DNA from: Agrypnia vestita
Taxonomy: Eukaryota; Arthropoda; Insecta; Trichoptera; Phryganeidae
DNA length: 64,000 nucleotides
NCBI GenBank assembly: GCA_016648135.1
Contig: JADDOH010002037.1
Location: 1 to 64,000, forward strand
Direction of reading: 5' to 3'
This document shows, in pieces, positions 1 to 10,890 of the stretch. A model generated the notes under the pieces. The model was given only the letters and a program-made list of their open reading frames with translations. It was not told where the DNA came from and did no database searches. The position numbers were made by a program, and so were the translations under genes. Within the stretch, counting starts at the first letter, position 1, and the number at the start of each line of letters is the position of its first letter.

Positions 1-75
1 CCCGAAAAAAGACTTCCCTACCTGTTTTCCTATATAAAAAAATAGCTTCGTCTCTGTGAAACATCTTTAATGTAA
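1..75. repeat. Edge fragment of fold-back family F
   Basis: This segment resembles 5308-5370: both run from a GACTTCC motif to TTCGTCTCTRYGAAAC in the same orientation. It is probably one end of the dispersed repeat seen at 5243-5745, 22713-22985 and 58040-58320. The copy is cut by the window edge, and I see no coding potential. Confidence 0.4.
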
Positions 76-948
76 TCTCAAAAATAATGGTTTTATACAA
101 AGTATTTTTTTCTTTGTATTAATATTAATAATCCTATCAAACAGTTATTTTGATATTATTGAAGAAGTGCTCATAGAAATGTTACGCGTACATAAACAAG
201 TACGTCCCGTTTATTTTGTCTTAGAAAATCGTGAAATTAAAAAGGTGATCATGTGTTTATCGACAAAACATTTAGCCAAGGAACAGTCGTGGATAAAATA
301 ATTTATCTCAATTTTCACATGGTGCTCATTTCAGGTAACGAACTATTAAGTACTCGTTAAATAAATAAATAATCCCGCTATGTAGTTGAGTATTTAGCCC
401 AACTTTCCAATCCTACTAGAGACCATAGAATTTAGTGCCCCTTCCACGGGAGGAACTTAACGCTTAGGCCGTGGCTAATAAATTCGCTTCATTATTAGCG
501 AGTTATATCACCGGGCAGGTACTAATTTCGCCCGGTAATGCACTAAGGCTTTCCCGCTCCGAGCTGGAAATTATAGCTGCTTATGAACCTTTTGCGGGTA
601 ACCAACAGCGATGTGCGACAAAATCCAAACCAGAATAACCCAGAAATCTATTATCTTTGCGACTCGGAAAACCTACCTTTAAAATAATATATATGAGTAC
701 TACAAGAGTTCGTGCCTCCGATATAGCTAATAAAGTATGTCCACTCGGTTTATATAAAAGGATATAGAATATCATAATAATCCTAACTATTTTTTAAAAT
801 GTTTAACAGGTCTATTTTTATTTGTTGGAATTATCTTCACAATCGTGTCTTGACAGTTATTATACAGGGTGTCTAGTAGCTGGTAGCCAAAACTTCATTC
901 AATTTTGAATATAAAATATTATCAATATAACTAATACATATACTTAAT
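76..948. other. AT-rich sequence, nothing recognised
   Basis: I see no supported gene or repeat here. The only open frame (581-775, minus) is short and resembles nothing I know. A small GC-richer patch near 440-560 has no identifiable role. Confidence 0.3.
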
Positions 949-1419
949 ACTCCAAAGGTAGAACAGCAACTGAAAATTTACTTACTGTAATTGCGTAATA
1001 ATGTCTTTAAATAAAAATATATACCTATATAAATTAATTAATTAATTAAGGAAAATAAAAAAATAATCTTAAACAAAACTTTAACCCGTTTTACATTAAA
1101 CAATTATTCTACACATATTTACACTTGGACTTATGACTAACTCAACTTTCACTAACATTCCACTTGATACTCTATAGATACATAATAACTACCTTATGAA
1201 AATAAATACTACTGACGAACTCGAAAAACTATTATAATTGTGTGCTATAACGCCACTCTGGGACAGGCGTAGCCTAGTAGAGTGGCATAATCCACAAATT
1301 AAACAAAACAAAAAAATGTGTAAATTATCTTATGTTTTATCTTATGTTTTATTGTTAAATTAGTATTAAGTATCTTATTTGTAAACAAGGATTTTTAAAT
1401 AAAAAAAAAAAAAAAAAAA
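949..1419 (+). mobile_element. 5'-truncated LINE 3' end with poly-A tail
   Basis: This is a near-identical, opposite-strand copy of the 3' part of the LINE at 46604-47910. It keeps the last 15 codons of the reverse-transcriptase ORF, ending LLTVIA and a stop at 996-998, then the roughly 400-bp 3' UTR and a poly-A run at 1401-1419. The UTR includes a TTAATTAATTAATTAA run. Severe 5' truncation with a 3' poly-A tail is the usual result of target-primed reverse transcription. The very high similarity of the two copies suggests recent activity of the family. The clade is uncertain, Jockey- or CR1-like from the longer copy. Confidence 0.85.
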
Positions 1420-1438
1420 TTATAATTAATCAAGAACT

Positions 1439-1700
1439 TTGTATAACTTGGAGTAACTTTATGTCTACCGGTTTTGATACCACTGAATCATTGTCAAGAC
1501 GGACGTGTATTAACCATCCATTACTTATTTTAGTAAACAAATTATTTTTTTAACAGGGGCATGGCTACAGTTATGGTGGGGGTAGACACCGAAATGGGGA
1601 ACATATCAAATAATGGGATATTCATAAAATTCAAGTGGTTTTTTAATTATATTGGCTTAAGTGATCAGGCATTTCCGTCAGGAGCAAAGTTACTCCAAGT
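1439..1700 (-). repeat. PLE-like repeat with degenerate hammerhead motif
   Basis: This is similar in order and sequence to 43625-43890: ACTTTGTAT, a GTCTACCGGTTTTGATACC-type block, a GGCTACRGTTATGGTGGG block, then ATTGGCTTAAGT. Read on the minus strand, 1463-1503 has the remains of a hammerhead-like core (a TGACAATGA arm, GGTATC, AAAACCGGTAGAC). The catalytic bases are lost here, so I treat it as a relic. Confidence 0.45.
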
Positions 1701-1861
1701 GGATTATACAAAGTTTTTAATTAATTAACCCTAGCCCCCTAACCATTCGTCAAAATCACGACGCGTACCTTGCGCATATAATGTTACGATAAGATCCCGA
1801 CCCCCGCCACCCCCGCCTGTTTCTAATACCTTCCTAATATACAAGAGAATATGGAAGCAAC

Positions 1862-1925
1862 TTGTCGAATCTTTGGGCCTCTGATCCTACTAGGACAAGG
1901 GGATAAATATGATGATGATAATAAA
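1862..1925. repeat. Short dispersed repeat with GAT-rich tail
   Basis: This matches 33506-33575. Both share CTTTGGGCC, a CTACTAGGACAAGGGGAT block and then a (GAT)n-like run. The simple-repeat tail after a conserved block is typical of a non-LTR retrotransposon 3' end, but I cannot assign a family. Confidence 0.45.
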
Positions 1926-2917
1926 CTATTATGAACCATGTAAAAGTTCTACGAGTGCGTTCAGGACTTAGAGGTGACCACGGTAAAATCTGACAATCAA
2001 AATCGGCATCTCAAAAGTTCTAGTGTCCTACGGGCTGGGGGCAGATACCGATCTGCGAATATTTATTCAGAATTGTTACTTGATATTTTGGGAAGCTGAA
2101 TAATCAGGGTGAATTTATTTGATCCTCTCCGCTCGTCTGGCGGCCTCAAAGTTAGTTCCCTGACAGGCGAAACACTGTCAGAAGTTTATATAAATCGAGC
2201 GCAAACTAAATTCCGGCGTGATTTTACTGAAGGGCGAGGCGGACCATAAATCTTAATAATATTTAGGTACATTACGAACATGACAAAAGTTTGCGTATTA
2301 ACACCCCGGGTAGTCATAACAGGAAAATAAACACTCTGTAGCTAGAATGATACGCCGGGTGCTAAAACGCTAGCACCGGCAGGGGAAACGAACCGGGGTC
2401 CCTTAAAACCTATTCCTGTTTACGCCAACATTGCCAAGTTGGAACAAAAAGGGGACGTGACGTATGAAAAATATCAAAATACATAATTCTCTATGTAATA
2501 ATAACCGTCACAGATGGTGCTGTATGTATGCTAACACAAACATACTACGATTTCGCTTTAATTTTATTTTTTGTGAAAGTTAAATTTTAATTGGCATTTG
2601 GTGAAAAACGGAAGCAAATTAAGTAGAATTTCAGAAATTAAATTACATGAGAATTATTTTATGAAATAAATAAATTGTTTTAACATATTTTACCGAAAAC
2701 ATAACACAAAAAGTGCTTTATATAAGAGAAATAAGTATACCACTAGGAATGGAAAATAACAAATGAACATAAAGCTGGAATTCGAACTCAAAAAGTAATT
2801 TTTTATGGGTGATAGTTATAATTTTTATTATGTTATAATTTTTAATGTAACCTAGTTTGTATACATAAATGACATCAATTTGTTGAGATAAATATATATA
2901 TATATATATATTTAAAT
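1926..2917. other. Intergenic, mostly unassigned
   Basis: No supported gene. A TATA-box-like TTTATATAAAT lies near 2185-2197 in a GC-richer patch, without a recognisable transcript after it. A 7-bp hairpin (GGTGCTA / TAGCACC, 2358-2377) lies before a motif resembling a pol III B box on the minus strand. I do not call a tRNA because no cloverleaf forms. A (TA)n run occupies about 2891-2911. Confidence 0.3.
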
Positions 2918-2985
2918 AACAAACTTTGTATAAGCCACCCGGTTTCGACACCAGTATCCGTCCGTCATGACGGACGCCCAATAAC
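2918..2985 (-). repeat. Degenerate hammerhead-like PLE relic
   Basis: ACTTTGTAT is followed by a block whose minus strand reads CATGACGGACGGATACTGG then TGTCGAAACCGGGT. The GAAACCGG segment and the preceding GATAC element match the hammerhead-like motifs at 38485-38545 and 43660-43710. It sits next to a (TA)n microsatellite, as other copies do. The CTGANGA box is not intact. Confidence 0.35.
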
Positions 2986-3158
2986 TGTTCCTTAAATAAA
3001 ATAAGGATCAAATATCGGGAGGAAGCATCTATGCTGGGGTGTTGGGTCTAGATTGCGGATCTAGATGTATATAACGTTAAATTGAATTGGATATTAAATA
3101 TCAGATTTAGCATTATACCAGATCACATATCAGATCTAACATTTCTAAATTATCTTAC

Positions 3159-3200
3159 CAGAGGCCTCTATTATTTACATGTAAAATTTCAATACCTTTT
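3159..3200 (+). repeat. Fragment shared with the 43.9-kb PLE-like repeat
   Basis: The block CCTCTATTATTTACATGTA with its flanks resembles 43901-43937 (CCCCTATTATTTACGTGTAG). It is probably a detached piece of the same element. Confidence 0.3.
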
Positions 3201-3261
3201 CCTAAGTTAAATGTCTCTAAAAACTGGTTTGCAAATAACTAATATTAAAACTACAGAAACA

Positions 3262-3410
3262 AAAGCATCGCTTGAGTGAATCACATAGAATTTTTATTAT
3301 TTTTTTATTTAGATTAACTGTGATCTCACCGGGAATCGAACCCGGAACCGGAAACCCTCGATGTGAGAAGCCAGTGTGATGTCCACTGGGCTACGCGGGC
3401 CGCCTACATT
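3262..3410 (-). mobile_element. tRNA-derived SINE, family 1, copy 1
   Basis: On the minus strand the right part reads as a tRNA-like head. GTAGCCCAGTGGACATC fits a pol III A box, and GGGTTCGATTCCC fits a B box almost perfectly. The tail continues into GATTCACTCAAGCG (plus-strand CGCTTGAGTGAATCACAT). Copies at 3634-3735 and 61005-61115 share both head and tail. The head does not fold as a complete tRNA, so this is a SINE and not a tRNA gene. This copy has an extra AT-rich stretch of about 25 bp between tail and head compared with the 61-kb copy. Confidence 0.65.
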
Positions 3411-3633
3411 GCACAGTCATTGCAACAAAGTTTATAATATTTTTTTTAGTTTGGTATATAACGCGATGATTAATATTTTTGACATAAAACGTCATTTTTA
3501 ACAGTATATCGGAATAAAATTTGACTAAGATTAAAAAACGCGCTGTACGATTTTTTTAAATTCTTTAACAGACTATAAGGTTCAATAACTCAATAATAGG
3601 CTCGATACCTCAATAAAGAAGCGAAATAGAAAT

Positions 3634-3735
3634 TTTACTAAATCACACAAATGTATCATGTCCTCACCGAGAATTGAACCCGGAAACCTCGGTGTGATAA
3701 GCCAGTGTCATGCCTACGAGGGCTGCGTTTTATTT
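3634..3735 (-). mobile_element. tRNA-derived SINE, family 1, copy 2 (partial)
   Basis: The minus strand keeps a B-box-like GGGTTCAATTCTCGG and the GACACTGGCTTATCACACC stretch of the head. The A-box end is damaged. The left side has the AAATCACACAAATGTAT tail motif seen at 61030. The overlapping plus-strand frame (3658-3861) is incidental. Confidence 0.55.
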
Positions 3736-4612
3736 CTAAAATGCGATATTATCAATCTTTATCATATTTTCAACTGCGCAGCGCTGGCTGGTCCAAACCG
3801 TTATACAAGGAATATTTTTCTAAACGTCCTCCATTTTTTTCGAAACCAAAAAGTGAGATAGCCCCCTATCAGGAGTTCAGTTGACTAAACCAAATGTTTT
3901 TTAACTCATTATAAATTCGCACGTATCTATAATATCGCAACCTATTCAACTTTGAGGCTCGTAATAATATGAATACATAAATTGATCAGTCGCGCGGAAG
4001 AGATAATTCGACAAACATTTGGTTGATTGGAGCATATCATACCCTGCGCTGTGTGGGGATCGTGGTGCTAATTCAATTGATTACATAAGATAATCAACTA
4101 ATTAACGTGGTCATCATTTATTCGATTCAATGGTTGGTAACAAATCGTGGAAGTAGGTACATAGGTAATATAATTTAAAAGTTCAAAGACGGACTACATA
4201 ATTTATCGACTTTTACATTTCGTCCAAACGATCCTTCATCATTCATTCGCGAATGACGAACTTTATTCAGGATGGTACTGTTTTGCAATCAAAAATTACA
4301 TGACATAACATTTTACAGCAAAAATAAATAATATAGGATAGGTTAGGTTTAAAAAAAAAAAATTTAAAGTACCTATGTAATTTTTATGTGTAAATTTTGC
4401 CGTATAATTTAATTACGCAATTCGTTCTGCAATTTAGATAATGAGTTATTTACCTCTCATTGCAAGTGCATCTTTGCTGTGATCATTCTGATTATTTTTG
4501 TACATCCAGTGGAAATTTTAATTAATATACAAAATGCCGCTTTCTCAAAGCAGGCATTTAAACAGCTCTACTCTACGGCTGCGAAATTTCAAATCTCAAT
4601 ATCGCCTTCTTA
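3736..4612. other. Intergenic, no feature recognised
   Basis: AT-rich, with a 14-bp palindrome TCATTCGCGAATGA near 4239-4252. No gene or known repeat was identified. Confidence 0.3.
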
Positions 4613-4930
4613 GTGACTGACGAAGCTTACGAAGAACTCTTGCACTACAGTGTTTTCATGAGGAACTCAGTTATAAGGGAAGGGATGCAAAGTTATCCAG
4701 AAAAGAAGATTAACATGGTTATATACGTTTTTAAGGAAGTCTATACTGAGCGTGCTTTAAAAAAGGTTGGAAGAAACCCGGTACTCGGGACGTCCCGCAA
4801 CAACTATACCCAAGTTGTACTCGGCAGAACGATTTCGATGCGGGAGGACGTGGTGTGGTTGGTGGCGGTCCGTAGTCTGGAGATAAGTTGGCATAAGATT
4901 TTTTATGAACATTTCTTTCAATTGGTCTGA
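4613..4930 (+). CDS. Unidentified 105-codon open frame (doubtful)
   Basis: A 105-codon frame runs from a GTG to TGA. There is no ATG near the start and no upstream exon I can define. The product would begin VTDEAYEELLHYSVF and has mixed hydrophilic composition. I see no signal peptide, membrane segment or motif. The region 4770-4890 is GC-richer than its surroundings, which slightly favours an old exon or a decayed transposon ORF. I do not recognise the family, and chance occurrence is quite possible. Confidence 0.13.
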   Translation: MTDEAYEELLHYSVFMRNSVIREGMQSYPEKKINMVIYVFKEVYTERALKKVGRNPVLGTSRNNYTQVVLGRTISMREDVVWLVAVRSLEISWHKIFYEHFFQLV

Positions 4931-5242
4931 ATTAATGATGGAAGAAAGAATTAACAATTTTCGTTTCAGTTAAAAAAGGATGAAAAGGTAGGAGATATTG
5001 CTCGCAAAGTTAAGGTCTGAAATACTTTCCTAATTTTTTCATTCTTCTTTCTAACATAAATGGATTTGTCACCCTTACTCGGTTTGAAGTAACAGCTCAG
5101 AATATTTTGAGTTTTTTTAAGTTCTTCAGAACACAGTACTGGATTTTGTCTCAGGAACATCGCATGAAACGGGTTGTAAAACTTAAATATATATATATAC
5201 AACTACCAAAAATTTTATGGATGTGGTATTCTATCACTGGTT

Positions 5243-5745
5243 GAAATGGTGTTCGTTACACTGTATAAAGTCATCACTTAAGCAAGCCGTACGATAGGTT
5301 GTAAGCCCAAAGACTTCCATACCAACTTTTTCATAAAAAATATAATTTCGTCTCTACGAAACGTCTGTAAGTTCTTTAAAGCGTGGATTTTTGCATTTTC
5401 CACCGATCAAACAAACTGCTTTCTTAAAACCTATTATATAAACAAGTATTAATTTTAACCAAGTTACATAAGACCCCAATTGATCTCATTTCTACTGTAT
5501 TCAGTTTACTTTCGTTCTGTACTAGTCAAGAATTTAATGTGGATCAGGTTTATACAAAATTGCATTTTTTTAGTAAAGAATTAATTGTCCAATTAATGTA
5601 TATTATAGATATCTCACAGAGACGAAACTGTATTTCTTAAGGGAAATTAGGTATGTAAGTCATTTGGGTGTACATAGGACTTATGACCTATCGTATGGTT
5701 GGCTTAAGTGATCACTTTACACAATGTAATATTCGCCATTTTCAC
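5243..5745. repeat. Fold-back repeat (family F)
   Basis: The left arm (about 5243-5360) and right arm (about 5613-5745) are imperfect reverse complements. Shared blocks are GACGAAA, GGTATG.AAGTC, ACCTATCGTA and GGCTTAAGTGAT. The spacer is about 250 bp and has no ORF. One arm is homologous to 22713-22840 and 58040-58180. It fits a non-autonomous fold-back element or two copies inserted in opposite orientation. Confidence 0.6.
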
Positions 5746-5893
5746 CCCGTGAGATATCTTTAATATACATTAATTGCTTAATAATGTCTCTGTGACAAAA
5801 ATTTGGCACTGTTCTGAAAGATTTGAACAAACTCAAAATATTCTGAATTAAACGTCCAATCGGGGTTTTATATGATTCTACTTTTTGTGGACT

Positions 5894-6110
5894 TCCAGGA
5901 CCAGGTGTTGAGCAGCCCGCCGAGAGGAAGGAGTCCGGATGGGCTGAGGAAGAGGGGTGCGGCAGACACCTTCCACTTCCGGAGCGATAGAGCCTGCAGC
6001 CACCGGCGCCGCGGTCTCGGGTTGCGCCGATACAAATAATTGCGAAATCAGAACATTATGCGGAGGAATCTGACACAATGAACGCATCCGCAATATTGCA
6101 CTGCACAGGG
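5894..6110. other. GC-rich patch, possible exon
   Basis: This is a sharply GC-rich island in AT-rich DNA, and both strands are open. On the plus strand, GACTTCCAG at 5890-5898 could be a splice acceptor; the frame after it stays open for about 46 codons, is Arg/Ser-rich, and ends in TAA. The minus strand is open for 71 codons (5878-6093) from a TTG. I recognise neither peptide. It could be an isolated host exon, a regulatory CpG patch or transposon debris. Neither strand is favoured. Confidence 0.18.
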
Positions 6111-6191
6111 TGGCGATAAACCTATAACGTCCACTAGTTGCGAGATATATTGCCCACGTAATAGTTTATTGACTTTTACGTATAACTGTTT

Positions 6192-6225
6192 GTTCAAGGG
6201 GTCGTGATTAGTCAGGGGTTAAAAA
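6192..6225 (+). repeat. Partial transposon end related to the 6487 TIR
   Basis: AAGGGGTCGTGATTAGTCAG followed by GGGTTAAAAA resembles the left end of the transposon at 6487 (GGGGTTACGTGTAGTCAG then GATTAAAAA). No matching right end was found, so this is probably a detached end. Confidence 0.4.
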
Positions 6226-6277
6226 GGGTAATTTAAAACAATAAATGATTTATTTATCATATTTTTTCGAATTTAAT

Positions 6278-6440
6278 ATAAAGGGTTATTTGAGAAACAT
6301 TAATAACCTCGCAGAATTATATTCGCAAAATAGTTCAAGCGACCATGACCTGAATTCATTAATTAAGGAGATATGCGACATCAAAGTTAGCATTTATTTT
6401 TCAATATTTTTGACGTATCATTAAATCGATTACGAAAATA
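6278..6440 (+). repeat. Dispersed repeat family M, copy 1
   Basis: AGGGTTATTTGAGAAACATT, AATAACCTCGCAGA, the GACATCAAAGTTAGC block and CAATATTTTTGACG are shared with 52172-52445. More diverged copies lie at 39060-39470 and 48545-48690. No coding potential is seen. Confidence 0.55.
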
Positions 6441-6486
6441 CATTCGTTTAAATTTTTAAGGGTTTTATCACTTTATTTGACTTATA

Positions 6487-7728
6487 TTAAGGGGTTACGT
6501 GTAGTCAGGATTAAAAAAAAATTTTTTTTGGTATTTTCTTAAAGCAAAATGTTTCAAAAACATTGTGTGAAAATATCAACTCGATCCGATTATTAGTTTT
6601 AAAGATATCCAACGATAACTGTAGGGCCCTCCGCTGCCGCCCGTACTAGTACGCGGACGGTACTAGAGCCGGCCGGGCTGACAAACGTGGCGTCTGCTTC
6701 GGAACGCAGTTTTTACCTGTTAAATTCTAAGAATAAGGTACGAAATTTCTTTTATACTTCTACTTTTAGACATAAGACCCATTTTAGGCTAACTAAAATT
6801 TGATTTAGTGTTAGTAATTCAGTGGCAGTGAAATCCAGCAGTCGATAAGTATTGTGCGTGTATTATAATCATTTTCAAAAATTTATAATGAGATGTCATG
6901 AAGATATGCAAGGAATATTAATGATTGCTAATGCATAGGATTACATTATGGACCTAATGCACACCGGTATGCTGAAAAACTCGATATAGAGAGCGCATAA
7001 AGATTGCTGACCAACGTGCAAATCAGGTCACTCGAGACGGCAAAATAAGACGTAGATAAAAAAAAATCGATATCTTGGAGGCTTACACATCGGCAGAAGA
7101 TGTATTATATGTACCAGAAATAGACGACTCTACGTAAGTAATTTTTTAAATTGTATTTGTATTAATTAATTATGCATAAAACTTTAAGCACGTTTTTCTC
7201 AAAATAGCGTTTTCAAAAACGGTGTCCACGATATTTAAAAAACTACTCGACAGATTTAAATGAAATTTAAACATCATATTTTAGGCATTAAAAACTTGTG
7301 CTTAATCGAAGGTTTTTTTTTTTACTTAAACTTTTTTTTTAATAAATAATAAATGAGCGATTTTTTCCCTCAAAATTCATAACTAAGCTTTCAAAGACCG
7401 TTATTTCGCTAAATTTGAAAATAAAGCTTCGATTAAGCACAAGATTAACTATTAAACTACTAATTTCTTTTTGTTTCATCAAATTTAGATAAACCACTAA
7501 GTAGCACTGATGGACACCGCGAGACACTACTTGCAAAACAGGGGTCAAGAAACGAGATTCTATCGTGGTCCAGTATTAATAATTTTATTTGAAATTTTCG
7601 GTATAGTTACTTAAAATATAGTGTAAAACGTTGGTATTATGTATTGAATCAAAACATTAAACAACCGTTCAAAAAATTTTTTGAAAATGTCTATTTTTTT
7701 GCGCCTCTGACTACACGTAACCCCTTAA
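6487..7728. mobile_element. TTAA-flanked DNA transposon (MITE-like)
   Basis: Perfect 18-bp terminal inverted repeats, GGGGTTACGTGTAGTCAG (6491-6508) and its complement (7707-7724), are flanked on both sides by TTAA (6487-6490 and 7725-7728). A TTAA duplication is the hallmark of piggyBac-superfamily insertion. The inner DNA has a GC-rich block (about 6622-6700) and no open frame long enough for a transposase, only short ones such as 7339-7548 (minus). It is therefore non-autonomous or decayed. No transposase motif was seen, so the superfamily is inferred from TTAA alone. Confidence 0.75.
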
Positions 7729-8133
7729 AGGAAATTAATTCTAATATTAGACGTAAGTTACTCTCATTCCACGTTTTCAAAAAATAAGATAGTCACAAAA
7801 TATGTCATCGACACATTTATACCACAGAAGAACATTTTTTAATAAACTGCTTTTTAATTAGATAAATTATTTTCAATAGAGTATATGAATATATCCGCTA
7901 ATAGTGGACTGGATGGTTGACCCATAGCATAAAAATAGCATTCACTGTTGAAATTTCACACAAAGTGTAAAGAAGTTTTTGCTAAAGGCTACGTGACTCC
8001 TGTATATGGTTAAATCTATGAAAACATGTAAGATAGCTCCGCTCTATTTTATACTTATATATACAATAAAATGACAGTGTTACATAAATCATGTAAAATT
8101 GTCATAAAATTACAATTTCACAAGGTAATAAAT
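7729..8133. other. Intergenic, nothing recognised
   Basis: AT-rich sequence between the TTAA transposon and the LINE tail. I see no supported feature. Confidence 0.3.
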
Positions 8134-8957
8134 ACGCCGAAATAAATATTTGGAATGCTACCTTGCAGAGTTACAAAGAGGTCCTAACTAGCATTTTTGT
8201 TAATAGCAGGATCAATGCAGAAATATAACACATACACGAATAAAATTATGTTTTGTCCCCCATGAATTATATATATTTATTTATTTTAAAATGTCTTAAT
8301 TATTTCTCATTTACCTTTTAAATATGTTTTGATTTTATCTTTTATTTTTATTTTTTGGTTTATTTTATCTTATCTTATTTTTTAATTTTTTTTTTAAATA
8401 GAGATGGGAACACGGAATACGTGTCACATCAATATTCTTACTATTTTTAAACTAAGCTAGACGCTTGTGCTATGAAAATAGGAATAACTTGCTGATCTGG
8501 AGTGAGGTTCGAACCCGCGATCTTTACATCACGAGGCGAGAGTCCTAACCACAGGACCAACAAGCTACTCTGATATATTGGTTTAATTATCATTATTTTA
8601 CTAATTTTTTAAAGGTTTCTAATTATTACTGTTTGCTTGTGTACTAATCATCGTTTATATATATTGTTAATTTTTAATGTTAATTTATTTTATATTGTTT
8701 ATTTTACATTCTTTTACATTGTTACATTTCATCTTTAACATGTTTTATTTATATTATTATTTTTTAATTATTTACTGTAAAATGCATTTTATGTTAGTTC
8801 CTTTTAAAAATATTTAATTTTATTTAATATAATTTTATTAAAAAAAAAACAATATAAAAAATAATTAATAACATAAAAATTCTTTTAATTTTTTTTGTAC
8901 TGTAAAAGCCCACTAGGGCAATTGATTAATAAATAAATAAATAATGAGTTTTTATTA
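8134..8957 (+). mobile_element. LINE C-terminal codons and 3' tail, interrupted by a SINE
   Basis: 8134-8227 reads in one frame as GNKYAEINIWNATLQSY... ending in TAA, and the copy at 46577-46603 plus 47911-48000 reads the same peptide with substitutions. After an AT-rich 3' UTR, the element ends in a hairpin (GCCC-ACTA-GGGC, 8908-8919) and a (TAAA)n-type tail, as the second copy does. The SINE at 8386-8568 is inserted in the UTR. Layout and tail indicate a non-LTR retrotransposon 3' end; the clade is unknown. Confidence 0.6.
8386..8568 (-). mobile_element. tRNA-derived SINE, family 2, copy 1
   Basis: The tRNA-like head is at the right (minus strand GCTTGTTGGTCCTGTGGTTA, then GGACTCTCGCCTCGTGAT, then GGGTTCGAACC). 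The body matches copies at 26507, 27668 and 42177: AGTTTGAAAATAGTAAGAAT, GTGACACGTAT and CATCTCTATTT. A poly-T on the plus strand marks its A-rich 3' end. GGTTCGAACCTC fits a pol III B box. The head most resembles a tRNA-Glu/Asp type (inference). Confidence 0.75.
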
Positions 8958-9029
8958 AAAAGTAAATAAGAAAATAGTGGTTTACAATTCAAACGGCACC
9001 ATTGAATACCTTTTTATACTGTTTTCGTT

Positions 9030-9335
9030 ATCTTCACTATAATAGTTAATAGTTGAGCAAGTGGGTCGCGCAGCGGCGCCGCAGTCACATACTCTTTAAT
9101 CAAATTTGCGCCACAAAATGTTGACAGCCGTTTAAGCTCGACAAATAGAATGAAACGGTTCAAACACCGAACGAGAAATGCCGAAAAAACAAGCAGCGAG
9201 AGTCGAGATTTGAATTTGAAAAAGTTCCCGCAAAGGCGTGACGTCACTCGAACACGACGGAACACCCGCTCGAGTAACGGTACAAAGCTGGATTTTAAAT
9301 GTGTGTTTGAGTTTTATAGTAGAGGTGTAAAAAGT
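9030..9335. promoter_or_regulatory. GC-rich patch with a perfect CRE palindrome
   Basis: The patch stands out from AT-rich flanks. It contains TGACGTCA (9239-9246), the consensus cAMP-response element, and several CG dinucleotides. The plus-strand frame 9150-9338 begins with ATG and encodes a very basic 62-residue peptide (MKRFKHRTRNAEK...). Its opposite strand is also open, which is typical of GC-rich DNA. I see no TATA box or clear downstream gene. It may be a promoter, a decayed LTR or chance. Confidence 0.2.
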
Positions 9336-9339
9336 TGAT

Positions 9340-9860
9340 GAAAATGTCGGGTATATGAGCTACATATACGACAAGAGCATTCCTGAACTGTTATTTTATT
9401 ATTTTTTTATACGGTTCAAAATACCATTAACAAAAATAACGCAAATACAAAGTAGTAGTAAAAAAATAAGATACAACCATAATGTTAATAGGTAGTTATA
9501 ATAATTATAAACTGAAAATATAATGAAAAGATTAAGTGTTAGGATATAGAATACAACAAATGAAAACCGTAGTAAAATTTTAAATAACAAATTGAAAACA
9601 AACTCAAGTAATAAAGACAAAAGTTAAAAATGACGAAAAAAATATTTATCGATTTTTTTTTTATTATAAAATATACGGACGTTACGCAAAGTTACGCGGA
9701 CGGACGAGTAGACAGCGAAATTATTATAATTGGGATAACATTTTGTTTTGTGTTCGTAAATATTGCGACCCCACCATCTATGAAATTTTATGCACCTTTG
9801 AATGCACTATTTTTCGTTAATCATTTAACATGAAAAATCTAGAGAAATTTATTGCCTTCG
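9340..9860. other. AT-rich sequence, nothing recognised
   Basis: Low-complexity A/T-rich DNA. The open frame 9399-9620 (minus) is an F/L/I/Y-rich translation of T-rich sequence and is not a convincing gene. Confidence 0.3.
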
Positions 9861-10058
9861 TTAAAATACATAACTCATGGTATATACAACATATATGCGG
9901 CATTTGATTTCAACGGAAGGATCCCATGTTTCATTTACATTGCGGCCCAAGTATGCAATACTTTGTACCATGTCTAATTTTGTTCTGGCAATACAGATAT
10001 ACGGATTTTCATTGCCAATTGCGTTATGAACTAACTCAAAATGTTCACATGTATTCAC
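9861..10058 (-). pseudogene. LINE reverse-transcriptase fragment (RTE/endonuclease-RT type)
   Basis: The minus-strand frame contains VQSIAYLGRNVNETWDPSVE followed by IKCRI. This fits the conserved 'YLG..(I/V)N..WD.S.EI..RI' segment found just after the catalytic palm region in many insect endonuclease-reverse transcriptases. Upstream, NPYICIARTKLDMV also fits. The expected continuation (IARAAF..MK) is lost after KCRI, where similarity stops abruptly. It is a truncated, dead fragment with no flanking 3' tail recognised. Confidence 0.55.
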
Positions 10059-10890
10059 TGATTAGTTCAGCAAAAGTTATATATTGTCGGTGTACCGCAA
10101 TAAGTCATTAAGTAACAAATTCATGTTTTTCGGCAAACCGCTTCCAAAGTTTATGTACATTAAATCTGCAATAATTATGTAAAAGCACTTGTCATATAGA
10201 ATTTGTGCCAGAAATCACTAAAACCGATTAATGACTTTTGTTGAGAAAGTGTGGAATATGTACGCTTGTATACCGAAAAGAATTGATGACTTTTTCATCC
10301 GCAAAACAGCCGTTCCATTGCAAAAAACGTATTGATGACTTCTTGCTCTCATAGTTTCCATAAAAAAATAACCCATAATGTCTTCTAACCCGGTTTTACC
10401 AAAAATGTAACAAAGGAATTGTGGTAGAGTGGTGTATGAGGAGTGCGTAGTGATAGTGTGAAAGAGATGAAAGCATGCGGTAGGAAGCGGGGGAAACGGG
10501 CGACGCCATTCGGGCACTGACGGTCGCACGCAGAGGTATTGTTTATGAATAAAAGTGATAATTACTGAACAAGATCGGGTATTCAATTTCTACCTTATTT
10601 CAAAGAAAACGTATCATACTCAGGAAGTGAATATACCACAGGAATAGTTTCCGACGATATCCTCAACCTTACTTGCTAAAAGTATCGTTTCATCTGCACA
10701 ACGCAGATTGTTCAGAATCTTCCCATAATAATATAAGAAGTCCTTGGAAAGCTTCACAGAATATTTATTCGGAATATGCATTCACTCGTGTGTCCCATTC
10801 ACAGTAAATAAAATTAATTTGGACATTTTTCTTCGCGGAAAAATGCAGAATTGAAATCAAATTGTTAAACTGAACAGTGCCTTGTTGCTG
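10059..10890. other. Intergenic with an unassigned 122-codon open frame
   Basis: The minus frame 10218-10586 is open for 122 codons. It shows no motif I recognise, and it overlaps a GC-richer stretch at 10440-10520. Given the RT fragment next door on the same strand, it could be decayed retroelement sequence, but I cannot show that. Confidence 0.2.

Noticed and set aside
2345..2420. Possible tRNA with a B-box-like GGTTCGTTTCC on the minus strand
   Set aside because: No A box at the right distance and no acceptor pairing.
3322..3401. A tRNA gene on the minus strand
   Set aside because: B box and A box are present, but it has no full cloverleaf and two further copies share non-tRNA tails, so it is a SINE.
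9399..9620. 73-codon hydrophobic frame resembling a membrane protein
   Set aside because: It is a translation of T-rich low-complexity DNA with no start context or homologue.
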